Positions 1 through 9,054 of a stretch of DNA of 64,000 nt are shown here, piece after piece. The DNA is taken from assembly GCF_040802235.1 (NCBI RefSeq), contig NC_133156.1:185020351-185084350 (forward strand), given 5' to 3'. Below the pieces are notes generated by a model. The model had not been told where the DNA came from. It saw nothing but the letters and a program-made list of their open reading frames with translations, and did no database searches. The DNA comes from Manis javanica. Lineage: Eukaryota; Chordata; Mammalia; Pholidota; Manidae. Positions within the stretch are counted from its first letter, which is position 1, and every line of letters starts with the position of its first letter. Position numbers and translations under genes: made by a program.

Positions 1-930
1 CCCAGAGGTCGCGATCCCAGAGACTTTATTCCGGGCCGGGGACACGAGCCGCTTCTCTCAGAGGCCCGCAGGAAGAGGACAGGTCCCCTCTTTCTTTCTC
101 CTCTTCTGGGGGGCTCTCTCCCGGCTGCGGCTGGAGTTGCCCTCGCGCTGCCGCAGCCGATGTGAGCACCTAGTTTCCGCGGCCAGCCGGAGTCCCGCGG
201 CCCGGGCCCGCCCTGCACTTGCTGTCCCCGCCCCTGGTGGCCGCAAGGCGCCCAACGCACGAGCGGCTGGCTGGAAGCCGGGTCCGCGAGGCTCCCGGAG
301 GCACCGGGTCCCGGCTGGAAGCGGGGTTACGTCGGGGTCGCCCGAGCACGCGCGCGTCTGGGGACCGGGAGTCGCCCGGGGGCCGGGTGTCTGCACGCAG
401 GGGCGGCAGCCGGCGGCGAGGACAGGCGGGAAGGAACCGGGCCAGGCTGGCGGCGCGCTCCCCGGGCTCAGGCTCCGGAACGGCCGCCTGGAGCGCTTGC
501 GCCGGGAGCCCGGCTCGGTGCGGACGGGCGCTTCAGCAGCCCTCCGGCGCTGTGCGCGCCGCAGGGCGCGGGACTTCGCGGCCGGCTCACCTGGTCGGCC
601 CCGGGCGACCGCCAGAGAGAGCGGCTGCGGCCCGCGCAGCTGCTGAGGTTTCAAAAAAACCGCGGGGACCCTCCCCTGCTGCCCACCACGCCGCCCTCGC
701 AGGACACGCTGGGACTGACCGGAGCCCGGTTTCCTCGGGCAAGCCCAGCTGGACACCGGGATCGGCTTCATTTAAGCCGCTTTACCTCGGGGTGAAAGAC
801 GCTAAGAGAACTGCTTCCCGGAAAGCAATGAAGGTCGGGAGGGGGGCGGGGGGGGAGGGCAACTTGTGGAGGCCGGAGAGAGGGAAGGGTCCCCGCCCCC
901 ACCCAGGGATGTCTGGTCTGAGGAAGGCTA
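1..930. promoter_or_regulatory. CpG island, probable promoter region
   Basis: The first 930 bases are strongly G+C rich with very many CpG dinucleotides. Composition drops abruptly to the A+T-rich background after about 960. This is the profile of an unmethylated CpG-island promoter. A GC-box-like core inside a long G run lies at 837-859. A strong splice donor on the minus strand at 589-590 suggests transcription toward lower coordinates. The island lies about 29.6 kb beyond the 3' end of APLF on the same strand. In mammals the next gene in that direction is PROKR1, so this may be its promoter; that assignment rests on gene order only. No coding sequence in the island is convincing. Confidence 0.8.
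591..790 (-). other. Putative noncoding first exon (minus strand)
   Basis: Read on the minus strand, the sequence ends in ACCAG followed by GTGAGC at 590-585, an excellent match to the donor consensus. The 5' boundary (about 790) is a guess based on the G-rich GC-box element at 837-859 lying just upstream. No convincing start codon and coding frame precede the donor, so it would be a 5' UTR exon. If the island belongs to PROKR1, which in human has a noncoding first exon, this fits. The acceptor would lie outside the window, so splicing cannot be confirmed. Confidence 0.4.
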
Positions 931-964
931 GGAGGACCGGAGCGAACATACTGAGCACAGATCT

Positions 965-2225
965 CCTTCAAAAGTCTGCATTTCTCAAGGAGTTAAATAC
1001 AGAATTGCCATACGATCCAACAACTCCACTTACAGGAAGATTGAAAGCGGGGTCTCAGAGATGTGTACACCAATGTTCATAGCAACACTATTCATAACAC
1101 CCAAAAAAGGTGGAACAGCCCAAATGTCCATCAATGGATGTATGGATTTTTTAATATGTGGTATATACATACATTAGAATATTTCTCATCCTTATAAGAA
1201 GGAATGAAGTGCAACAAGTGTTGGTGAGGATGTGGAGAAATTGGAACCCTTGTGTACTGTTGGTGGAATGTAGATGGTGTAGTGACTCTGGAAAACAGTA
1301 TGGTGGTGGATCCTCAAAACACTAAAAAGTAGAATGACCATATGATCTGGCAATTTCACTTCTGGGTATGTACCCAAATGATTGAAGGCCAGGTCTCAAA
1401 GATACATTTGTACACCCATGTTCATCGCAGCATTATTATTCACAATAGCCAAAAGGTAAAAGCAACCCAAATGTCCAATGACAGATAAATGGATAAACAA
1501 ATGTGTTATATACATACAATGGAATATTATTCAGCCTTAAAAAGGAAGGAAATTCTGACATAAGAGACAATATGGAAACACCTTGAGGACATTACGCTAA
1601 GTGAAATAAGCCAGTCACAAAATGACAAATACTGTATAATTCCACTTATATGAGGTACTGAGAGTAGTCAAAATTATAGACAGAAAGTAGAATGGTGGTT
1701 TCCAGGGGCTGGAGGGGTGAGGGAAGAGGATGTAAGTGTTTAATAGGTACAGAGTTTCAGTTTTGCAAGATGAGAAGAGTTCTAGAGATGGCTGATGGTG
1801 ATGGTTGCACATTATGAATGTACTTAACACCACTGAACTGTACATTTAAAGATGGTTAAGATTTTAAAGATTGTGTGTATTTTACCACAATAAAAAAAAT
1901 GGAAAAAAGGAATGCAGTATTGATACATGCTACATCATGGGTGACAGCCTTATGGGTGAATATATCATATTAAGGGAAATAAACCAGACACAAAAGGACA
2001 AATATTACATGAATCCACAGATATGAGATACCTAGAATTCATAGAGTCAGAAAGTGGAAAGGTGTGTTCCAGGGGAGGAGGAATTAAAAGCTATTATTTA
2101 AGGGGTACAGAGTTTCTGTTTTGGATGACAAAAAAGTTCTGGAATTGGATAGTGGTGATGGTTGCACAACATAATGAATGCACTTAATGTCATTGAGTTG
2201 TACAGCTAAAATGGTTAAAATGATC
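965..2225 (+). mobile_element. L1 3'-end fragments, stacked (L1M-type)
   Basis: Three successive pieces of L1 3' sequence lie in the same orientation. The first (about 965-1200) has the region with a 'cccaaatgtccatcaatgg'-like motif. The second (1200-1915) runs from the end of ORF2 through the 3' UTR to an A-rich tail near 1890-1905. The third (about 1916-2225) repeats the final 3' UTR motifs, including 'ttgcacaacataatgaatg'. All reading frames are broken. The divergence and motifs suit mammalian-wide or Laurasiatheria-age L1M families; the subfamily was not determined. Confidence 0.85.
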
Positions 2226-2279
2226 AGTAGAATATCTCCGACTCCTTAGCAAGGCATCCAAGGCCTCCAGTTGTCCAGA

Positions 2280-2450
2280 CGGAAAGAGGGCTGCCTGGGA
2301 TCTGAGCCTTTAGCTGGCTTTGCCATTATCAAACTGTGTAACTTCAGGCAAGTCATTTAACCTTTTTAGAGCTCCTATTCCTCATTTACAAAATGAATGA
2401 GTTGAGCCTGCCCTAGGAAGTTACTGCCAGGATCCAGCACTTGATGCAGT
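2280..2450 (+). repeat. MIR SINE fragment
   Basis: Contains the MIR core in sense orientation: an 'actgtgtaacttcaggcaag' block followed by a 'cattta..aaaatga' block resembling the MIR consensus for loss of precision after splicing-like motifs. It is highly diverged. Confidence 0.65.
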
Positions 2451-2564
2451 ATTTTCCCCTGGGCCATATCCCTCTCTCGACATCTTCTCCTGTCATTTGC
2501 ACAAAACTGTAATTTGCAAAAATTTCACCATCCTTTTACATGTCTGAGTATCATGTCTCTTGGG

Positions 2565-2795
2565 ATGTGGAATACAACAGTGGCTAAGAGCATGGCATTT
2601 GGATAGGAGCTGTGTGACCTTGAGCAGAATGGGAACCAAAATCTAGCTTTCTCATTTGTAAATTACAGGTGATAATAGCTCCTACTGCATAAGGCTGTTA
2701 TGAGGATTAAATAATGTAAGACAGGTAAAGTGCTTGGCACAATGCCTAGTACTTAGCAGGCACCTGATGAATGCCAATGATTCCCATCACTGTGT
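2565..2795 (+). repeat. MIR SINE, nearly full length
   Basis: Sense MIR with the sequence order expected: 'gtggctaagagcatgg', 'gctgtgtgaccttgagca', 'tctcatttgtaaa', 'gttatgaggattaaat', then 'gtgcttggcacaatgcc'. This is one of the best preserved MIR copies in the window. Confidence 0.85.
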
Positions 2796-2799
2796 GATT

Positions 2800-3005
2800 C
2801 TTTCCAAATCTTGCTCCATGAGATCTCAACCAATCTTTCAGACCTGGTTCATGTGTCTTTTCTTCTAGGAAGCATTCCTTGATGGCCCCAATGCTTGTCT
2901 TTCATTACCATTGGTGCCTCTCTTTAAACGCACCTTTGTGTACCAATTTGGTTTCCATCTTGCATTTGCCTGAAGAAGGACTATGTCTCATTCATTTTTT
3001 AATCC
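2800..3005 (+). repeat. LINE L2 3' fragment
   Basis: Shows the L2 3' motif around 'ggaagcattccttgatggcccc' split over 2868-2890 and a following pyrimidine-rich stretch. It is diverged, and the boundaries are approximate. Confidence 0.55.
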
Positions 3006-3009
3006 TTTT

Positions 3010-3175
3010 CTGCACTACTTCTCAGACTTGCCTGTTGATAACAACTATCTGGAGTGCTAGTTAAACATACTGATTCCTTGGTCCCACCCCAAATGCAGGG
3101 AAGGAATTGTTTACAAATTATTTGATAACTTCTGTTATCAAATAATTTGGAGATCTAGGAACTAGACCAGAGCCT
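3010..3175 (+). repeat. MER5A-like hAT DNA transposon remnant
   Basis: Resembles the MER5 consensus: 'ggagtgctagttaaacat' then 'tggtcccaccccaaatgcag' and a terminal 'aatttggagatc'. It contains a perfect inverted repeat at 3114-3149 that is not explained by the element. Confidence 0.45.
3114..3149. repeat. Perfect 16-bp inverted repeat with 4-nt loop
   Basis: Positions 3114-3129 are exactly the reverse complement of 3134-3149, separated by TTCT. The arms are A+T rich and can form a hairpin. No function is known. Confidence 0.9.
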
Positions 3176-3274
3176 GGCACAAGACACACAAATGTTGATT
3201 TGTCATTCCTCATAGTATAAGTGGTCACTCTACATAGCGAACGTCTCCCTGGCTTTATTTATCTCTACAAAGCA

Positions 3275-3775
3275 CAGAATTACCTATTGCTGCATAACTA
3301 ATTATCCCAAAACTTAACACCTTAAAACAATAAACATGTATTATCTCACAGAGTTTCTAAGCATTAAGAATCTGGGAATGGCTCACCTAGGTGGTCCTAG
3401 GTTCAGGGTCTGTCATGAGATTGACACCAAGCTGTCAGCCAGGACTGCAATGTCCTCTGAAGGCTCAGCTAGGGAGGGGGAATGATTCACCTCCAAGCTC
3501 GCTCACAAGGTTGTTGTCATGCCCAGTTGTTCACTGGCTGTTGCTGGAGACTTTGTTTCCTCACAGTGTGAGCCTAGCTACAGGCCGTCTGAGTGACCTC
3601 ACAACGTGACAGCTGACTTCTGCCACTGCTTCTGTTACATGTTATTCATCACAAACCACCACTGCCTTGGTACACTCCGGGAAGAAACCACACCAGTGTG
3701 TGAATACCAGGAGTTAGGGATCACTGGGGACTGGTGTGGAGCCACCCTAGAGACCAGCTGCCCTGAAGAACTTAA
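3275..3775 (-). mobile_element. MaLR-type (MLT1-like) solo LTR, antisense
   Basis: The 3' end on the minus strand reads as a degenerate 'tttaagccactaagttttggg'-type LTR end (plus-strand 'ttgctgcataactaattatc' at 3289-3308). The other end near 3700-3770 carries a motif around 'gaataccaggag' and 'gatcactgggg' seen in the same family. No internal viral coding sequence is attached. Subfamily uncertain. Confidence 0.55.
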
Positions 3776-5239
3776 AATGTTCCTTTATCCTCTTCAAAGA
3801 CCTGGCAACCAATAGTACTTGAAGCTAACAATGAGGTTAGCCCCAGTGAAGACGTTTTTGATCTTCAGAGTAGATAGGTCCTTTGACTTGTGGTTTTGGA
3901 GTTGGGAAGGCGTAATTGAGATGATTTACTAGCCAAGGACGCCCATGAGGGAAACAGAGTAATGGAAGTAGATACAGTCTGGCAGGGCCTATCGGGGACC
4001 CCTTTGAGGGACTTGGTCCCTACATGTCAGTTTCTGCCGAAGCCTCAAGAGAATCCCGCCTCCATCTGAGAAGCAAACATCCATCAGGGACCCCGTTTTA
4101 ACAGTTTGTGACAGAGTTAAACAAGGGCCACTTTGGCTCAGAGCAAAATCTGGAACCAAAACAGTTTTAAAAAAAAGGAAAAGGAATTAAAAATAAAACC
4201 GGGAACTCCAATGAGGTAATTTTTTTTCAAACTTGTAGCCCCAAAACACAACAGCTTGACATTTTTCCTGTGATTAGAGTCCGTGGCCACAAGGGGCAGA
4301 AGTGCCTGCCTCATCTTACCCACAGAGGAGCCACAAAATCTGAGAGAATCTGCCTCCCCAGGAAGCCTTCGCCAAACAAGAGCACTGAGCTTGAAAGCAC
4401 TTTCTTGGGAGACGGCCCTTACCCTATATTATGTCCTTGGGCTACTTTGGTTATTTTCTCCCCTGGCACTGGCAGGAATCATCCCAAAGGCCATTTGAAT
4501 TCTCATTTCTTCATCGTTTTATTCTATCCTTCTGTCCTTTGGTTTAGACATGAACATTTTTGAACATCTTGGGGATTTTTCATCCATGCAATGCCTGTGA
4601 TGCGCTGGTAAATACCATATAAAAACTCAGCTCATGAAGGCCTCTATGTTTGTTCAGTGAGTGCTCTTATGTTGAGAAAGGAGTGAACAGATGCTCAAGA
4701 GCTAAGGCCACTAGCCCAGGGGAACAGAGCAGGTTGATTTCAGAGCCCAGGCTGGGCTCAGAAGCCCATGGTCCTCACTTTTAGCCCAGTCGTCCGTATC
4801 TGGCCAGCCACACTCACATCACATATTGCTACCTATTCTCAGTTTGACCCTTTCCATGATCCTGGGCTCCAGGACCCAGCCACAGTTCCTCCTGTCTGGC
4901 AAATTTACTAAATCAGCTTATTTTCTGCTTTCATCAGATTTGTTTTCTTGGCACACACTCTCAGCCAGTGCCGTGAAAAAAAAAACGAGAATTCTTGGAA
5001 GATACCCAGACCTGGCTCCTTTTCCAATTACCTCTCTAGCATTTGAGCCAGCAGGTTTGACTGGCTTCCCAAAGCCCACTCAGCAGGTCTTTTGGACTGC
5101 TCTCTGCCATTCCTTTCCACTTCCTAAGTCTCTCTCTGGAGGAGATATGAAGAGACTCAAACAGACACAGAGATAAGCCCTCATTCTGATAGAAACCCAA
5201 ACACTTCAAAGCTGTCAATTCTTCTGTTAATTTCCTTCA
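3776..5239. other. Intergenic, mostly unassigned
   Basis: No gene recognised. A weak antisense MIR-like stretch lies at about 4640-4790. Short open frames here have no family resemblance and no splice context. Confidence 0.5.
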
Positions 5240-5400
5240 TTTAATTCCACCCCGAACAAATTCTTAATGGTTGACAAAATGATTCCTATGTTTATCTGGA
5301 AGAATAAACAGGTAATAGCACAGAAGAATATTTTTAAATAAAGAAAACTAATAAGAGGAAATTTTGACCTACTAATTTAAAAATAGTATGAAGGTTCAAG
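5240..5400 (+). mobile_element. L1 ORF2 fragment (short)
   Basis: Contains degenerate L1 ORF2 3' sequence: 'tttatctggaagaataaaca' at 5291-5310 matches the 'atatggaa..aaaa' block of L1 elements. Frames are broken. Confidence 0.5.
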
Positions 5401-6229
5401 AAGACAGCAGGTAAGGAGTTTGCGTATAAAGTGTGCCCACTGTTGAGATCTGGATATGTCCTGGCATGAAGTCTGATAACTCGGTGGACTTAGCAGTCTG
5501 GAGTGTTTTACATGGGGATGGGGGAGGGGCAAAGTGAGGACAGGGATGGAGCTGGTGTGTGATACCTGCCTCAGATGCTGCTCTTCCCAACTAAGCTCCA
5601 TGGTGACAGGGCAGAAGGACTCTGGGAGCCAGGGGGCATAGGTAGTGCTGTTTGGGGCCCCCTGGTATGGAGTGGGAACAAAGGCCTTCTCCTCCTTGAT
5701 TGAGATGCTTGGCCTGGTCCCACTGCAGTGAGGGCCACATGGAATGCCACAAGGCCTCGGTACCTGGCAGGCTCTGCTTCTGAAGCTGTGAGAGGAGTCT
5801 TTCCACCATGCAGTGTGCTGGCAGGGGGAGCAGAACAGCCAGGCCCCCAAAAGTCTTTATGGGAGGATGTGCTGAGGGGTTGGGCAGGAGGGAAGAATGT
5901 GAGAAGATTATTCAAGAACCCAAATGAAACCCCCCCAGAGACTCCCAGAAATAGGGACTGGAGTTTTCTGCTTGTGCAGATGGTGGCAGTAATCAGTTAT
6001 GTGCTTATTTGGGCCCATTGTATCCATAGGCTAGGGAATCCTGGGGAAACTGGAGTTACACAAGGACACGTTACGAGGGCAGCAGCCCATGTCACCTCTA
6101 TTGCCAAGTACAACACGGAGAGAGAGGGGTTATGTGATGATAGCCACTGTCACCAATATTTCCTGTTAATATTCTTTGACACAGATAATTCAATTTTACA
6201 GTTTCTTTTAGGGGAAAAAAATTAAAGGA
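5401..6229. other. Intergenic, unassigned, moderately GC-rich
   Basis: No repeat family or gene recognised. Overlapping open frames exist on both strands (157 codons on minus, 165 on plus). None shows a recognisable domain or a consistent exon structure, so they are treated as chance. Confidence 0.5.
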
Positions 6230-7350
6230 CTATTAAATTGTATCATTCAACACATAACAAGCATATTATGATATATTTATATGTGATAGAATAGTATGCA
6301 GCTATCAAAAAGGAGTTGTGAAATGAATTTATGCTGTTAGAAGTCAGCATAGAAGGACAAGGTGACCTTGGGGAGGGGAGATCACTAGAAAGAGACACCT
6401 GGAAGGCTATTGGGATGCTAGCAATATTCTTTTTCTTGATCTGGTAGCTGATTATATGGGCGTATTCAGCTGGTAAAAATTCATCCAGCTATACAGTTAG
6501 GAAATAGGCACTTTTCTGAGTTTATAATATATTTCAGTGGAAGTTAATTAGGACATAGTGCTGTAAAAGTATATTAATTGACATAGAAAGATGGTCATGG
6601 TGTATTACTGAATGGGAAAACATCAGGTTACAAAACCATATTGCAGTATGATTCCATTTGAAAGGGAAATATGTGCATACATCTATAGAAGAAAGTGTCT
6701 GGAGAGACAAACCAAATTACTAACACTCAGAGTGAAGAAAAAAATACAAGTATTTTTCCCTTCTTTCAATCGTTTGTATTTTCTGATTTTTTTTAATGAA
6801 ACTGTATTACTTGTATAATGCTGCATAACTGAGAAAACAGTGAATTAATCAATGACAATGAATAGGAGATTCAACTCTTAGGGAAAATGATTAATTCGAA
6901 TCTTTATCTCATTATATTCTATAATGCAAATGGATGAATTAAAGAGTTAAATTTAAAAAACTGAAAAATAACATTGATAAAAATTTACCTGACTTCAGAG
7001 TGGTGAAGGCCTTGCCAAAAAACAAAAAAGCAGTAAGTGATATCTTAAAGAAGAAGATGGATGTTTTCTACATTAAAATTTAAAACATTTGAAGCTCAGA
7101 AAATTCATAAACAAAACTAAAAGATAAATGTTATACCAGGAAAAATATTTATGACAAATGTTGCAAACTAATGTTCAAGATCCTTAATGTATGAAGTATT
7201 GTTACATTGTAATAAGGAGAAAATCAGTACCTCAAAAGAATAAAGGACAAAATATAGGAACAGACAATTCACAAAAAGAAATGTCAGCTAAAAACAATGA
7301 GAGACCATTTTGTGTATCAAATTAACCAAGATCACAAATTGTAAAAATTT
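6230..7350 (+). mobile_element. Old L1 fragments (ORF2 end and 3' UTR)
   Basis: 6230-6830 has old L1 3' UTR character: 'gatagaatagtatgcagcta', 'ttccatttgaaagggaaat' and a T-rich end with 'tttaatgaaactgtattac'. 6860-7350 matches the L1 ORF2 C-terminal region ('caaaagaataaaggacaaaa', 'tcacaaaaagaaatgtcagc'). Many stops and indels mark an inactive fossil. Confidence 0.7.
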
Positions 7351-7752
7351 AAATTGGATCAGTAGCTTAGTTTGAGAATTCAAATAAACACTCAAAGTTT
7401 TGAAGAATCATGAGCTTTCTCAGATTCTTCAGCCTAAAGCATTCTGGTCAGAGTTGCTTTGTAATAAATATGGGTTGATTTAGATGACTCTACACAACCA
7501 TTTCCCCCTCTTCTGATTTTAGGTCTGCCTAACGTTCACTTGAGCTGCAGCCAGAACACAGACACAGGCACGGGGCCAGGAAGATGATGCCTTCCGAAGG
7601 AAAGTCAACTGTCAGAGCTCCGTGCTGCCTGTACTTGTAGAGAAATGCATAGAAGATTGAACTAAAATCATACTTACAATGTGTAATTAATCTTTTGCAC
7701 AGTTTATTGAATAAGTTACAAAACTGTCTCATATTCAGACCATTTACAAGAG
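7351..7752. other. Intergenic, unassigned
   Basis: No gene or repeat family recognised in this stretch. Confidence 0.4.
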
Positions 7753-7791
7753 GTGTGTGTGTGTGTGTGTGTCTGTGTGTGTATGTGTGTG
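7753..7791. repeat. (GT)n microsatellite, interrupted
   Basis: GT dinucleotide tract interrupted by CT and AT. The 'HTHTHT' and 'VCVCV' open frames over it are artefacts of the repeat. Confidence 0.95.
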
Positions 7792-8230
7792 CTGGGGGTG
7801 GGAGACAAGTGATATACATGGCAAAGCCCCAGAAACACTTTTATCACTGGACAGAAGCCAGACTTCTTGTGATACAGCTGACCTAATGAAACGGCTTTCA
7901 ATGTTTATTAACATAAAGAGCATGGGGTGGTGTGGAGATGAGAGGAGTGAGAACACTGAGACAAAGGCCTAGGACTTTCTGTAAAGTAGGTAAAATACAA
8001 CAGAAGCCATCACTTATGAAGAAGGGTTTGGGGGGAGCCTAAGTTGCTCAGACATCAAAGCCGCTTTGTATGGCAGAGCCTTTGCTTGGATTCCTTGGCC
8101 TCATCGGCATTTTCCCTGTTGATCGTCACCTCATCCATGCTCAGGTGGGTGTCCAGAGCTCATGCTCATTTGCACCTGCTCGCTTGCTCTCTCTCCCTCC
8201 CCACATCAAATACTATTCTTAAGAACAAGA

Positions 8231-8272
8231 TTATATATATATATATATGTGTGTGTGTATATATATAATATA

Positions 8273-8305
<33 letters not shown>

Positions 8306-8347
8306 GTATGTATGTATGTATGATATAAATATAGCATATATATATAA
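8231..8347. repeat. Compound (AT)/(GT)/(GTAT) microsatellite
   Basis: Alternating AT, GT, AT, then four GTAT units and AT again. Likely polymorphic in length. Confidence 0.95.
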
Positions 8348-9054
8348 GCTGGTAGAAGCATCAGTCATAGATGAAGACCTGGGATAGCTTAACTATTTAC
8401 TATCTGCCATCTTCTGGCCAGATTTCCTACTGATTTGGTGACTTTCCTCGGGGCCTCTGGCTTGCCGCACCTGCTATGAAAGTACGTCTCTCTCTTTGTC
8501 TTGGGTGGCAGGTGAATCTGCTGCAGGACTCAGTTCAGAGCTGTGTGGTGGGTGGAAACACCATTAGTCTCAGCACGTCATTGTTGCTTTACAGATCTAT
8601 TTCAGGCTCTGAGGCTGCATGGATTTCCTGCACATGAGGCTGAGACACTGATGACCTCCTGTAAGAGACGCTTCAAGCTTTGGTCAGTCACATAAATGTT
8701 CTTCAAAGCCTCGTGGGTCATTTTAACAATATGAGTTCTGATTCTGTCTGCTTTCTGGCCTCTGCATCTGCAAAATAGAAAATGTGCCCCACTTGGATTC
8801 AAAGACACAAATAGCATTATCTACTCCATTTTGGAGTTCATGGTCTACCTATGAAAACAGATTAATCATAATTATGATATGACAGGAACTGGGGAGACAC
8901 AGAGTAACTGCCTGCAGGTTACCTTAATTTCTTCATCTTTAAAAGGTATATTCTCAACTGCAAATTTTGTTATGAGAATGAAATGAGAAAATGGATATGA
9001 AATTGCTTGAAATACTGTATAACAACTTCAAATGTTCGGTATTGGTATGGCTAT
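8348..9054. other. Intergenic, unassigned
   Basis: No gene recognised. A 71-codon minus-strand frame at 8602-8817 has ordinary-looking composition but no recognisable family. It lacks flanking exons, so it is left uncalled. Confidence 0.4.

Noticed and set aside
25-30. AATAAA on the minus strand near the window start
   Set aside because: A single hexamer inside a CpG island, with no upstream gene end to support it.
58-1082. Long open frames on both strands through the CpG island (237, 169 and 287 codons)
   Set aside because: They overlap each other on opposite strands, are dominated by Arg/Ala/Gly/Pro as expected from GC-rich DNA with few stops, and show no domain. A minus-strand splice donor interrupts the longest minus frame.
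5377-6225. Overlapping 157- and 165-codon frames
   Set aside because: On opposite strands over the same DNA, no recognisable domain, no splice structure; most likely chance.
7695-7972. Frames with Val-Cys or His-Thr repeats
   Set aside because: They are translations of the (GT)n microsatellite.
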